Assembly (NCBI GenBank): GCA_902702965.1
Contig: CACRXP010000048.1
Span: 1,230,808-1,294,807, forward strand
Source of the DNA: Spirometra erinaceieuropaei
Lineage: Eukaryota; Platyhelminthes; Cestoda; Diphyllobothriidea; Diphyllobothriidae
DNA: 64,000 bases
Direction: 5' to 3'
A program made the translations under genes and the position numbers. Below the pieces are notes generated by a model, which was not told the DNA's origin, searched no databases, and saw only the letters and a program-made list of their open reading frames with translations. Of the stretch, positions 35,526-47,440 are shown piece by piece (position 1 is the stretch's first letter; each line of letters opens with the position of its first letter).

Positions 35526-38500
35526 GCAAGCATTTGTTCTGTGATTACATTTTGCTGTGAGGGTTTTTCTGAAATAGCTGTTTCGCAACATTTAATCAAA
35601 TGACGTTTCCTTCAGAATACAAGCGCTTAAAGAGTACTCTTATCAGCAATGTCCACCGAATATAATAGTCAACGTATTTCTCTCATCGCCTTTGTCGGAA
35701 TGCATGCGTTACCATATTCGACCGTCATGCATAAGGCACATCGTGTACATGAGACTTCATTGGATGCATGAATCAGTTAGTTCTCTTTCGATTCATTTCC
35801 ACCATGTTTACTCCATGTTTTAAACTATACCGCAATTTAAGATGAAAACCGCCTCTTCGTCTACTGAAAGTAGTTCTTACACCCGCTTATTAGAACCTAC
35901 AAATTGAACTTGATTGTTGGAATGCTTAAATACACCAAAGGGCAAAATACAACATTACTAGTCATTCAACAATTTTGAAACTTTTTCCAGACAAGCCAAA
36001 CGTGTTACACCTCAAAGGAGGCGTGTAAGCACATGCATAACTAAAAGTGAAACCTATAGTTAATAATCCCCCTCATCGAACTTCCAAAAATGGATACAAA
36101 TAATGTTTCAAAATTCTTCCAAGATGAGCTACGTGTTTCCGACAAATGCACACATCGTAAAACATGTTTAACAGTGTGTTTGTCTCTCGGGATGTCAGCG
36201 AAAAAGGACGGAGCGGAAATTGTTTTTGAGAGCGAATATGCCAACTTTTGATGAAACAAAACCCCCCAACTAAGGCTATCAGGTGGAAGTTATGAACTAA
36301 TTCAGTAATTATCGACTAAGCGCACCAAAACTGCGCGTGTTATACAGTCCCGCAGGTGAGCAACCTAACGTGAAACCCGAAAGGTCATTGGCATGTAGAT
36401 TATTTAAAAACGAAGGACATTGTGCCAGCCCGTGTTCATTCAAATGACCCCTGTCATTTCCTTTTCTATTAAAATTCTGCACTTCAATTCCACACCGTTA
36501 TAAAGGGCATCTGTAAATACACATATAGAGGCGCGTTGAATGCTCTACGCTGCCATCTTAGTGCACTTTATTGTCTACATTGAAAAAAATTCTATTTCGC
36601 CATTCTTGGCTTTCACACGTAATCGCAATTTTTTTAATAGCGGATCAGTCACAAGAAGGTGCTACGTGACACATTTCCGTGGGAGTGAGTAGCCCATCAT
36701 CAGCTGATGACTTTGTTTTACGCGGCCTATCGACTTTCACCCGTTTAACCATTCAAACTTCATAAAGTCCTGCTGTGAGAATACCTGGCTCATTCTTATC
36801 TACTCAGAGACATCTCAACTGACAAACTTTGAATTGATGTGGACTCTGAGACTCTTGACTTCGCAAAGAAAACGGCGGTATAGTTTTTTTTTTTAGCAAA
36901 AGCATAATTAACAAAAATAGATTTGCATCTTTCTGTTCCTATGCTTTGCCGGTTTAGTACACCCAGTGGCCGTCCTCTTGAAATTTTGACCGTAATTCTT
37001 AAATAGGTTTTTGATCAGTAAGGCTTTCTTGAATGGAGTTGTAACCCTGATTATCGTGTGACATAATTTGATGAAATTTCTGTCGCGCAAGATGTTGGCC
37101 CTCTTTTAGGCCGCCTGACGAAACTCCACGTGGGAAAAGATGGCTGTTTAAGTAGCGTGAAATCTTTCACTCATTATCAATACTCTTATAGATTTAAATG
37201 TGCTTTTATAGAAAACGTGTTCAAAAGGATGCTTTCTTTTACCCTTTCCGTAGCAAACCACGTGTCTGTGATTTTGTCGCTGAAATGTTTCCAATTACCG
37301 ATCAAATACGAGCCATGTCTGTTGTTTCTTTTACTTGTCGGCCTTCGAATCTAGAAGCTCTTCATTTTCAATGCAAGACAACTCCCCCATACCTCGATGC
37401 CATTATGAAAATATCATTTAGGAGTCGAAAAGATTGCAATCAATGTGGACAGTGCTGTATACTTTAAAATAGGCATTAACAAACGGACTGATTCAATGCT
37501 ATGTGAATGGGCACCTAGAGATTTTAAAATATATCATAATTGTACACTTTGAAGCAAACTGTATCCTTTTTCCAGGAATGGCGTGCAAAAATAGATGTTT
37601 TGTCACCAGCTTGGTAAAAAACTGATTTGGGCATATTTTATTCAGAATATATCTGACTTCATAGGGGCATCAAGAATAAACCCAAACAATTCTATACGAT
37701 CTAGGTGCCTACGTATAGCCAATTGTGATTTTGCTGGCCGCCAAAACAACGTACATTTCAAAAACAATCTCCTGGGGTGTCCAAAACATTGCAGGAATAT
37801 GCTGAGCACTAATCTATTATCAAACGCCACTTATATAATCACATTACATTCCCGAATTTCAGTTACCGCTTCACGAGTTCAGTCCATTAGCACCCAAATT
37901 TGTGCTTCTATTTTTGCGAAGCTGGGGGCGAATATAAAGAGCGCCTACAGAATTCTAACAGACACCGGTTGTAACAAAACCGAACCAAAAATGGCGTTTG
38001 CGCTTTAAACCCCTATGTTTCTCATCACTTTAGACAATAATAACACTGGAAGGCAAGACGCTGAAGCAGGTTGACAAGGGAGACAAGCTCATGACGATGG
38101 AGAGTGTGGTGGAGGGTAATACGCTAACAATGGTAAGTAATCTTTCTGCGCTTCCTTTTTCACATAAAATAAAATACAGATGAGTGGATCTGCGTGATGG
38201 CCGAGGATGGTCGAGTTCACAGAAGACGGAATGTATAGACATATACAGTATGTGAGCTAACTCATGAAATGTCAACCTAAATTCCGAAATACGTTTTCGT
38301 TTCGAGAAGATTACTTCAGTAGGTTTGTAAACCTAGTCAGCCAGCAACATAATTCTATAATATTTCAGTTACCTCAGGACGCCGGCTTTCCAACGAACTT
38401 TCTTCCAGCTGCATGCAAGAAATACACTCTGTGAAGAATGACGTCTTATGTAGCATGCATTTTTCTCATTGATTTTCGATACCCCTAAAAGTCCAATTAT

Positions 38501-39956
38501 ATTTCATGGAAAGCATGTATAAAAATATTCATTCATTCACTTATTTGACAGACAATTACGTCTTCGTTGAATCTAATACTCGAAGGTAGAGAATAATTTG
38601 GTTTTATTAAACTTTTCTTTTTTTCTGAATAATTTTGAAGCCACTTTACCGTTACATTTGGATTCAGGGGTTCGAAACTACAAGCCGTATATTTTCCGCG
38701 TACGGAAAACCACACATTTCTCTACGCAAATGAAGGGGGATCATATAGGGTTCATAAAATTTAGAAGTGCACTTGATCCATCTCGTTAGCTTTACGAGCC
38801 ACATTGGTCAATGCAGAGACATGACGATTAATGAACGGCCATTTTACGGTATTTAAAGTTTTCAAAGCCGAATTATGTCCTACCTTCGAGTATAAAATTC
38901 GAAGAAGATGTTCTTATCTACTGAATAGGCGAAAGAGTGAATATTTGTATGCATGCTTTTCATGAAATATAATTGGGTTTTCAGGGGTATCGAAAATCAA
39001 TGAGAAAAATGCATGCTATATAAGTAGTTATTTTTTACAGAGTGCAGTCTTTGCATGCAGCCGAAAGGAAGTTCATTCGAAAACCGGCGTCCTGAGGTAA
39101 CGGAAATATTATAGAATAGTGCTGCAGGCTGACTAGTTTAACAGCCCTAATTAATTAATCTTTTAGAAACGAAAACGCATTTTGGAATTTCGGTTGACAT
39201 TTCATGAGTTAGCCCAGTACTGTATATAATAGGGTAATCGAACGGACATACAGACCTGCGCGATTTATAGCCAAACAACCGCTAATGTGATAGCTGTCTG
39301 TGGGAGACTGAACTGCTTTATGCATTTTATGTAACTCTTTAAACGGCTTTCATGAATGTTCTTCAGCCCAGTTCAGCTAAACGGCAAACACACATAAGAA
39401 TGGGGCAGAAAGTCTTTTGCTGCTGACAACCGTATAATACTAATACGCCCTGACTTGACTATGGTCATCTTTCATCAGATAGGATGACAACAAATGCATT
39501 TTATTCCGCTTTATCTCAAAAGAATGTAACTGCGGCCACTATTCCGCCTAAACCGTACCTACCTGACAGACTCGAACAGTGCCATGTAGTGCTGCCGGGT
39601 GCGGTCCTCGAATTTAGAAAACTGCTGCTGTCATAGCTAACTATCAAGGATCTTTTATGCTTGCCGTATTACGACAATCGCAATACTGCGAGATCCCGTC
39701 GGTTCGAGAAACCTTGGGGCAAAACCTAATGGTCATGCCGTCGATCAGAGGGCGTACAGATTGATTGCCGGAGATTAGTGTAGCAAAGCATGCAGGCATA
39801 ACCCAAAATTGAGTTGACTGCCACAGTATAATAACCAGCATTTTTGTGGCCTTGATGCTCAAAAATACATTTATTCAAAAAACGCATTTCTTTTCTAATT
39901 TGCAGACTGCACGACTGGAGGAACTGGTTTGTGTTCGACACTACACCCGTTGTTAA
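35283..39956 (+). CDS. FABP: Fatty-acid-binding protein (FABP), three exons, intact
   Basis: Exons are 35283-35525 (81 codons), 38034-38132 (33 codons) and 39906-39956 (16 codons plus TAA): 130 residues, close to the usual 132-133. Both introns are phase 0. The start MEAFCGSWKL is the classic N-terminal FABP signature; KLGEEFDHASLDGRPLK and LEGKTLKQVDKG are typical beta-strand blocks; the end VCVRHYTRC keeps the Arg-x-Tyr pair that binds the fatty-acid carboxylate and resembles tapeworm FABPs. No signal peptide, so it is cytosolic, where it would carry host-derived fatty acids; flatworms cannot make long-chain fatty acids de novo. Intron 1 has a GC donor (AAG|GCAAGC); intron 2 is GT-AG and contains a MITE. 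A possible AATAAA at 39970-39975 follows the stop. Confidence 0.88.
36930..37500. repeat. Diverged MITE-related sequence in FABP intron 1
   Basis: Strings such as CTTGAATGGAGTTGTAACCCTGATTATC and TGTGACATAATTT run in the same order as in the MITE-like copies at 31500 and 63640, at low similarity. Ends are not definable. Confidence 0.35.
38034..38132 (+). CDS. FABP: FABP exon 2
   Basis: 99 nt between ATCACTTTAG and ATG|GTAAGT, phase 0 on both sides. The minus-strand exon at 45008-45106 has the same length and frame and encodes a close paralogue. Confidence 0.9.
38246..39222. mobile_element. Tc1/mariner-like MITE inside FABP intron 2
   Basis: 977 bp with CAGTA...CTAACTCATGAAATGTCAAC ends in inverted orientation and TA on both sides (38244-38245, 39223-39224). 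The inverted repeats are several hundred bp long, including GGACGCCGGCTTTC and ATGCATTTTTCTCATTGATTTTCGATACC in both arms. No transposase. Confidence 0.78.
39906..39956 (+). CDS. FABP: FABP exon 3 (terminal)
   Basis: Acceptor TAATTTGCAG, 16 codons and TAA. It encodes the last beta strand with Arg-x-Tyr. Confidence 0.82.
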   Translation, partial: TARLEELVCVRHYTRC

Positions 39957-39975
39957 CTGTTCAAATTTGAATAAA

Positions 39976-41164
39976 CTCAAATTGGTCTTCTAGCAACATA
40001 TTCTTCCGCTTTGGGAAACCGTTAAAGGGCTTGCGGATTTCAAAGGCGTTAGTGGCCAAGACAATATTACTGTCTGTTTAGTACTGAAAAATATCTGGAG
40101 GACCTCGAGCTTCTGATGTCATCAATAATCCACGTAAATCACGCTTGAGAGTTAGTCCCCGATGCTAGCTGTTGCAAGCGCGTGCTTTCATTTACGCAAA
40201 CACAGAATCTTTGACCAAAACCAAGGGGCGTTTGCAATTTGGCGGTTGCCGCAATCACATGACGACTTGTTTTATTCCCTACTACACCACTTTCAAGATA
40301 CGGTCGGTAGGTTAAGTCCAGAGTGAATAGCATACTTCGCCTCGGCAGCCTAATGACTGTAAATTAAGGAAAGGAAGGTCGGAAACAGTAGGCTGAAGGA
40401 TCCCGCTTAACCGTCGGTAAACAATGGGTCGTGTAATAGGACGTTTTATCTTGCCACTTATTCGAAGGCGGTTGCAGTTATTAAACAGCCAACGACAATT
40501 ACTTCCCGTGATCCCGAACCATCAATTAAACTCTGTTATTTTTTAAAATTTGCGTTTTGTTTTTTAATTAACCCGCTCATTTCCGTAGCTACAGGATGGC
40601 GTAAAATAAGACATTCGGCAGGGATCCAAACAACTCCTGTGTTTTTTGCATTGCGCAGTTTCCTGTCTGGCGTGCTACCCCACCCGTAAAACTTCCGTTG
40701 CTACCGTTCCCGTATAACACGATTCAAAGTCTACCGACGGCTACGCGTGACCCTTCACCTAACTGTTTCAGGGAGGTCGTCTGAAGATACGCATGAATGT
40801 GCGCGTATGAGATGCAGTCATTAATAACGTTACTAACGATATGTAGAAATCATTCAGTTGGCCGCATCCACAGTGCCTTGCGGAAGTTATAAAGAATGTT
40901 ATGTCTACAATAAATATCACCTTGTTGAAGAGAGAGACAGAGAGCGATTATTTATTCGTTAACATTTTCGGGAACATGTCGACGTCATTACATGCAAACT
41001 AGCGGTCAGTCTTGAAGGTGGTAGGGCAGACGGTCACAGGTCGTTGTCCAGATTGGGTAGGGCATTGTTCGCGCTGCCCGGATGCAAACATTTCTCTCGA
41101 TCATTAGGCGGTGCGTGAGGGAGTAAAACTACATTTTGTGAAGAAGAATAAGAAAAAAAAGAAG
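39976..41164. other. No gene seen
   Basis: Contains diverged traces of the dispersed motif near 40680 (CCACCCGTAAAACTTCCG) and otherwise nothing I can name. Confidence 0.35.
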
Positions 41165-41920
41165 GGGACGCGATCGCTGGGACAAGAGCTTTATTCACCC
41201 GACGTCTCGGATTCCTGCTCGAACCCATCTTTAGAGGCAAAAGCAGATACGGGTGGTTTGTGCACACAAGGGGCTGCAGTATTTACAGGCTGCAGTCGCC
41301 ATGCTACCGCATACCCATGAACATTCACGGATCCCCCCTTCATCAGCGATCGTTGCACTTGCTATGCTGACTGTTTGATGGCCGACATTCGCGTCGTTAA
41401 TTGCTGCAATTTCATCACGTGCGTTGGATGTTGGCGTGATGATTGCTCGACCATCTGACGCACCGATCCTGGCGTTAGAACGAGCGTTCACCTGTGCGCT
41501 CCCCGCATGGCTAATTATTCCGCTTAGACGAAGTGTCATCACCCATTATGGAAGTTGAAGTTCATTGCCCTTGTTAATTGACTGGGGGCCAGCAAACCAT
41601 GATCCGAGTAGCTCCCGGGTCACGCGGTTGTCACCTCTTGCGAGAATTTCGGCCTTGTCGAAGTTGAATGCGTGACCGGATCTTGCCGAATGAGTCGCAA
41701 CTTGAGAGCTGGCGTCATTTCTCCGTACTGCTCCAGCATGTTCGGCCATTTGCGTTCGGAGCACTCTTCCGGTTTTTCTGACGGACTTGCTTTGTCTGCA
41801 ACTGCACCGGATCCGATAAACGACTCCAGACGTTTCTTGCCGTGGCAGTGGGTCTTTCGGTTTCATTACCTGACGCCTGGTGGTTGCCTCCGGTTTGTGT
41901 GCATCTGTGGACATCTCCGC
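41165..41920 (-). mobile_element. Penelope-like element, 5'-truncated, GIY-YIG and 3' end
   Basis: The minus strand reads LPRQETSGVVYRIRCSCRQS then KSVRKTGRVLRTQMAEH, in which the YVGET part of the GIY-YIG core is altered to SVRKT. SQVATHSARSGHAFNFDKAE, RELLGSWFAGPQSINKGN and, after a frameshift near 41540, SGIISHAGSAQVN follow. The 3' end (41194-41240) has a hammerhead-like string with GAGCAGGAATCC and GAGACGTC. The first 15 or so bases past the end are A-rich on the plus strand (AATAAGAAAAAAAAG), possibly a microsatellite tail. Confidence 0.75.
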
Positions 41921-42199
41921 TAAGACAGTGCGTGGGAATGCCTATATTCGCCGTCAGTTGCCGGCGTTTTGATTAGCCTTAATGAACGAGATAGAAAAAT
42001 CACTTCAGCGCCATTTGTTTATTTTTTTCTCCGCTTTAACTCACTGGGGGGCAGCTCTTATTTGCAGTTTAACCGAAGACAAATACACAGGATGCGTCCC
42101 ACACAGCTGGACACTTACAAATGTCGGAACGACCTTGTGAAGTGTTCACGCCAGCTAATTAAATCCTTTAGTGAGTGTTTTTACCATATTCTGAGTAGT

Positions 42200-42500
42200 T
42201 TATTTTGCCCCAACTGTCAAAAACTTGGCGACATCGGTGGGATTTGAATTCAAGAAAACAAGGGGAGGTTTGAGCATTGCCAACGCTTTAGCCACCTGAG
42301 ATATGAGGCTCCATCGATAGCCGTAAGTTCATACGTTGTAGTCGGCTGGGCAGTCACTTTACTGTGTCAAATTTACTAGTTTCCATAAGTTACAGTGGGC
42401 TGGGTGGTTAACTTGACCCAAATGTAATTAAACTCACGGCTCCAAGTAAGGGCTCGTAGCTGAGGTGGCTACAATGTTGTCTCATGATACCGCATTCAGG
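42200..42500. repeat. Repeat with opposed tRNA-like ends, copy 1
   Basis: A minus-strand tRNA-like segment (42230-42310, containing the complement of GTTCGAAT-like box B, TTTGAATTC, and of GGCTAAAGCGTTGGC) is followed about 140 bp later by a plus-strand segment starting CTCGTAGCTGAGGTGGCTAC (42450). The same arrangement recurs at 60900-61308. This copy is more decayed. Confidence 0.5.
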
Positions 42501-43280
42501 CCTCCCTTGGCAGCAAACACAAAATGTGGACCTGTGTGTAACCAAACAACCACGATGGAGTCGAAACTTATCCTGATCGGTTCAGTAGCACCAAACTCTC
42601 CACTGATGCCTGCACACGCGTACGGACACTTCACTGTTTGACTGACACGAACGACGGCGGCCACCATGCCCATCCGAGTGGCAGAACAGCACCCTGTCCT
42701 TACCCATCTTCTGATAACAAGGTAAATTCATCAGGAACGGAGATGTGAGTGTGGGAGTCGTGACTGGCAGAAATAAGCATTATTTGCGAGATGACACAAA
42801 TCACCTGGTTCCTCCACCAAACGTATCAGTCCACATCCAGTAACCAGTCTCCGATTAATCATTACAGCCTTCTCTCAGTTCTGAGAACGATTAGGATACC
42901 ATCGTATTCAGCAACCATCTAACCAATGACACGCGGCGCGTTCTGGTACACACAAATGTGTCGAATCGATGAAATTGTCCGTTACTTGACACTGCTAAAA
43001 GTATGAAAGTATTTGTGCAAGTACAGAAAGTAGCTGTATTTGCCAGCTTTATCTTAACCTACAAGCCGACCACTGATAAGCCTTAGCAATTAACATGAAC
43101 GATCCAGAATCCAGAAAAGAGAACAGTTTAGAGGACAAAGTCGAAATAAGCTATTCGTTAAGGATCGGGTGAAGGCCCTCAAGCATCTGCGTCATACAAA
43201 GAATACCTACAATACTTATTTAAGCGGGTTTTAGTCCGACGCGTGTATTGCGGTTTGGTGTTTTAGCAAAAAAAGTTGGG
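42501..43280. other. No gene seen
   Basis: Only short open frames. Some resemblance to the sequence following the tRNA-like unit at 61320-61500, too weak to define. Confidence 0.3.
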
Positions 43281-43288
43281 TTGTCTGT

Positions 43289-43420
43289 TGTAGACGGACT
43301 GGCTCATTATCTACAATGAGCTCAACTCAGATAATTGAGAAGCGATCGCTGTAGACGATCTGGTACATTATCTAAAATGAACTCAGCCCAAAAAAATTGA
43401 GAAGCGATCGTTGCAGACAT
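43289..43420 (+). repeat. Tandem repeat, about 2.1 copies of 61-62 bp
   Basis: Two successive units begin TGTAGACG (43289, 43350) and a third partial begins TGCAGAC (43412). Each full unit ends AATTGAGAAGCGATCG. Confidence 0.75.
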
Positions 43421-45000
43421 TTAATGTTTATTTTTAATTGTCTTGCTTGCTTTTGGTTATTATATGACAGCACATTAAAAATCTTCCTCCCAACAAAACG
43501 AATTTGCCAATTATCTATACATTTTTTGCCATTCATCTACGTATACACAGCCCCCCCCCCTTAAAACCCCTATTACTGCCTTTGCCGTAAGACCGGCACG
43601 TTTGGTTAGTTGTGAGTGTTTGGGTTCCTTTACCGGACCGTTGCCAACCATTCCAAGCTGACGTAGGAGGCACGCAGCAGACTGATGAACTTTTGTCTTT
43701 TTAATCGTCAAAAGACTAAAGAATGAAAGGCGTTATCTTCAGCCATATGCAGTCCTATTTCGGCGACGTTTCGTGGTCAATTGCTTCCAGAACCAAATGT
43801 TACTCGAGGTAACCGCCTAGCAGAACTTTGCATCGAATAGAACAGCTCACAGGGTTCCGATGGAAATCATCTGTTGATAAGCAATTTTAAGCCCGCTTCA
43901 ACCCTCTAAGTTTGCCTGACTTCATATACAGCCCTATGCGTTTGACCCCTCAAGGCAATATTCAACCGTCTCTATGTAAGATGTCTCTAACAATGGATTT
44001 GTTGTTAATGCCTACAAAGAAATAGAACATTTGTCAGCAGGGAATCCCCTGCATATTTCCCATACAGAATGAATGCAGTATACCAAAAGTATATTTGCTT
44101 TGTTTGACCTCCGTAGATTCAAACCCTTCTGTAGTGCCGAACGGAGACCAATTCTTCAATTCTTATAGTCTACAAATGTGGAAATATACCATTAAAAAGC
44201 AATCGTTGAACAGGCAAAAATAAATCAGGTATGAGGAAATAAAAACGTGGTTGGGTAGAATAACATGATGAAAATGAGCTTGTTGCAATTATTTACACTT
44301 TATCATCTTTATCGAGAACGATCAAGCAGTTAGTGTAGTGATGATCACCTTCGATGACGTCGAATTAATCAGGGTCTCAATATTGACCTTGGTTAGTGTT
44401 CTCTGATTTGTTGTCTACGTAATGTGTAAAATGACTGCTTTCATCAAAGAGATGACAAATGTAGGTTTCACCACTGGGATCTCACTAATTTGTTACTGAA
44501 AATACCTAGAAGCCCTGACGTCATCCTCGTGGGTGATAGAAAACATAAGTTCAAAAAAGGCTGCAACATTCGTTTTTGAATAAATGCATATAAAGTAAAA
44601 CGACTGCCTGGCCAATCCTTAAAAATGGCCAAAGCAAATCGTTATCTTAGTGTTCCTGACGATTATTTATCGTGTGAGGACACAGGATAGTACAATTATT
44701 GGCCTCTCTGCTTTTCACTGAACTGTAAGTTAGCATATTCGGGCGCACTGTCCAAGACCGCCCTTAATACTGGTGTTGATCCGCCAAACAACGAGTCATT
44801 CATTGAGTCAGATTCTGTAATGTCAACTGATAGACTACTAAATCATCAGGCTTTAGCCTGATGGTTGACACTGAACATTCATCCATCCTTCATCCCACAT
44901 TGGTATTAGTGTCTATAACGATTCGATTATCGGCACAACAGCGCCACAATTTGATTCCATATCCTGTATCTCTCCTGGACACTATCAAATGCAAAAGGTT
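43421..45000. other. No supported gene; expected FABP paralogue exon 3 not found
   Basis: The minus-strand FABP exon 2 at 45008 should be followed here by a terminal exon encoding a VCVRxY-like end; I could not find one. A run of ten C at about 43551-43560 and a short hairpin CATCAGGC/GCCTGATG at 44846-44865 are present. Confidence 0.35.
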
Positions 45001-45007
45001 TATTCAC

Positions 45008-45106
45008 CATTCTTAGCATATCGCCCTCCACCACACTCTCCATGGTCACGGGTACTTCTCCGCTATCCACCTGCTTCAGCGTCTTCCCTTCAAGCGTTGT
45101 CAGTGT
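45008..45106 (-). pseudogene. FABP exon 2 of a second copy, open but probably part of a dead gene
   Basis: A 99-nt minus-strand exon bounded by TTATTTGTAG and ATG|GTGAAT, in the same phase as exon 2 of the intact gene. It encodes TLTTLEGKTLKQVDSG then VTMESVVEGDMLRM. There is no disabling change in the exon itself. Its nearest exon 1 on the same strand (46769-46990) is broken and no exon 3 was found, so the gene is likely dead. The exon lies outside the 46327-56229 palindrome. Confidence 0.75.
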
Positions 45107-45319
45107 CTACAAATAACACAAACGGTCAGTTCCTGAAAGATCGTTTCTGCAAAGTCCATCATTCTTTACACTCCAGTCAGAGCAACAGGCACCGTTAAGC
45201 ACAATTACCTGCGCGTGTGCGTGAGACTTGGTTTCGCAAGGAGCGTTAACGCACACGCGATATTTCGAACACCCATCGTGTGCCTTACAGCGGAGTGCGA
45301 AAAATGCGTTCAAATGTTG

Positions 45320-45598
45320 GGGGCCGCTCACCGATCGTTCTTACGGAACTCACTCGTTCCGTTTTGTCTTATGGACTCTCCCTCTCGAGCCCAACTAGCA
45401 GCCACACAGCGGCTCATGATATAGGCAGAATGATATTACCGCCAAAGACAAGGGAGACTGGAATGGCCATTTCTGGCTTAGTAGCCGTCGTCAGCCAGTC
45501 ATACCCAAGCCCGAAGTGTGGCCGACTCGAGGCTCGAACTCGCGACCTTTTGGTTTAGAAGTCCACGCCTCTAACCATTGAGCCACGAGGTCGTTGCC
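45320..45598 (-). mobile_element. tRNA-Arg-derived SINE
   Basis: On the minus strand: CGTGGCTCAATGGTTAGAGG (box A), GGACTTCTAAACC anticodon region, GCGAGTTCGAGCCTCGAG (box B), then the family tail GACGACGGCTACTAAGCCAG and AATGGCCATTCCAGTCTCCC. Box A and box B match the RNA polymerase III promoter consensus well. Confidence 0.7.
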
Positions 45599-45634
45599 CT
45601 GTCCGTTTTCGATCGGGAATATACAATGTTACAG

Positions 45635-45757
45635 ATCGCGAGTTCGAGCCTCGGATGTGCCACACTTCGGGATAGGGTATGACTGGCTGACGACAGCTAA
45701 TAAGCCAGAAGTGGCCATTCCAGTCTCCCTTGTCCTTGTCGGTAATATCATAATGCG
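45635..45757 (+). mobile_element. SINE of the same family, opposite orientation, 5'-truncated
   Basis: Starts within the tRNA-like head (GATCGCGAGTTCGAGCCTCGG) and continues through TATGACTGGCTGACGACAGC to CCTTGTCGGTAATATCATA. It forms an inverted pair with 45320-45598. Confidence 0.65.
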
Positions 45758-46768
45758 TTCAAAGTTCTGGTAGACTCGCATCTCTGCCCTCAGGCTCCTG
45801 GACCACGTGTGTCTACCTAGCGTCGAGAAGACAGAAGGCGTAATCGGGGTACGTTTCCTGACAAAGTTATCTAGTCCGTCTATGCGTGCCGCACACGCCC
45901 GTTTCACCTAACAACAAAGGACTGGGTGCCTATTGTTATGGACACCACAAAATGGGTGAACTGGGAGGGATACTGAAATACCCTCTCAGTTGGAAACAAT
46001 TCAAGTCATGGTGTTGTATGCAACTTGGTAATTCGAAAGTACGTCAGATTATTGTTGGCAGACGTGGGGTCGGAGTGTCAGCGGTCGGCCTCACTCTCAT
46101 CTCCTTTCCTCCCACAGGTCGCAGTCCATCGTCCGAGCCAGTCAGGCAGAAATAATCGCAGATGGCTGGTCTGGCATGAGCATGCGAATACGTGTGTCAG
46201 TACAACCTCCGCATGCGCGATACTTATTACCTGTGCACAGCTCAAAGAACGAATTCTCGACCCTGATCTTACTCTCATGTAGGAACGGCACAGAATCTGC
46301 ATGAGACACTAGCAGTTAATTGAATCAGCCAACAGGGGGATTAAACCTGAGTTCGGCAGCTGCTATCGGTAACACGCACCTATTAACCTGTCAATATTGG
46401 GTTACGGCGGCATCAGTGAGAGTCTGGTTCCCGGCCGGTCATGGCTTTCTAAATCGGCCTATCGTGTCCGAGTCCTTCTCAGGCGCGCTGTCGCACGAAG
46501 AGCAATAAAGTGGAGGCAAATATATTACGAGGAATCCAGACTACCTTTTCAACATCCACACATGGTTCTCTCCGAAGTTCGGAAAAGGAAAAAAATAAGC
46601 ATAACGCGATGCAAATTACTTGAATGTTGCAATCAAACGAAGCCAACGAAAACTATACGACTTGACGACCCCCATTCATAAAGAAAAGCCTTCCATTTCA
46701 GTGCCTAAGGAGACATATTGCGGGAAAGGCAGCCTGAAAAAGAAGCACTTCATGGTTTATATTCTTAC

Positions 46769-46990
46769 TTCGATTTGTCGACCATCAATTGTAGTCTGCT
46801 CAAACTCCTCACCCAATTTGAACTTCAGTTGGTACTTCATCACCTGGAGATTAAGTTCATGCAAATGGCATTACCGAGTTCAGAAATTCGGCCACGTCCC
46901 TTGGAGGCAAACACGGGTTCACAGGCGACTAACTATCGGCTCCAAATTTCCACTGTCCTTCAGTACCCATGATACATAAGAGGCTAACAT
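46769..46990 (-). pseudogene. FABP exon 1 pseudo-copy (left arm)
   Basis: Resembles exon 1 of the intact gene: SWVLKDSGNLEPIVSRL at the start and KYQLKFKLGEEFEQTTIDGR at the end. A TGA after codon 23, frameshifts and a net loss of about 21 bases in the middle disable it. The 5' splice site after the exon is a normal GT (GAA|GTAAGA). The exon may have paired with exon 2 at 45008-45106 in an ancestral minus-strand gene. Confidence 0.82.
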
Positions 46991-47440
46991 CTCGAAGGAA
47001 CTTGAACCAAGGCAGATGAGGGAACAGCTCCTACCCTGATTAATCGTTCATCATACATAGACGAGTGGGCTTGCACCGAGAATGAGTGCAATGTTTTCAC
47101 GCGCATTGATGGTGATCATGAGTCCTCTTGTCGGTCCTGGCTGGCGCTACTGGTCGGCACTCAAGTTTCAAGAGTGTTATCGGTGCTGTAAAGTGCTGTG
47201 TGGGCTGCACAACAAGAAGAATCAAGTGGATCACTTGAAGACCAAATCTGCACTCACAAATGACATATGCACTGCAGTCTGATCATCATTAACGGGTCAG
47301 TTAATTCGCGTCAGTCTGTAGTGGCTCAGCGACTTGAGGTTTGATGCACTGAAGGAGTTCCCCTCACCGTGATACTACTTGACATTTGACAGTGATTTGA
47401 TTGCGCCACTGTGCTGTGGCACAATTCCAACGTCAGCAAT

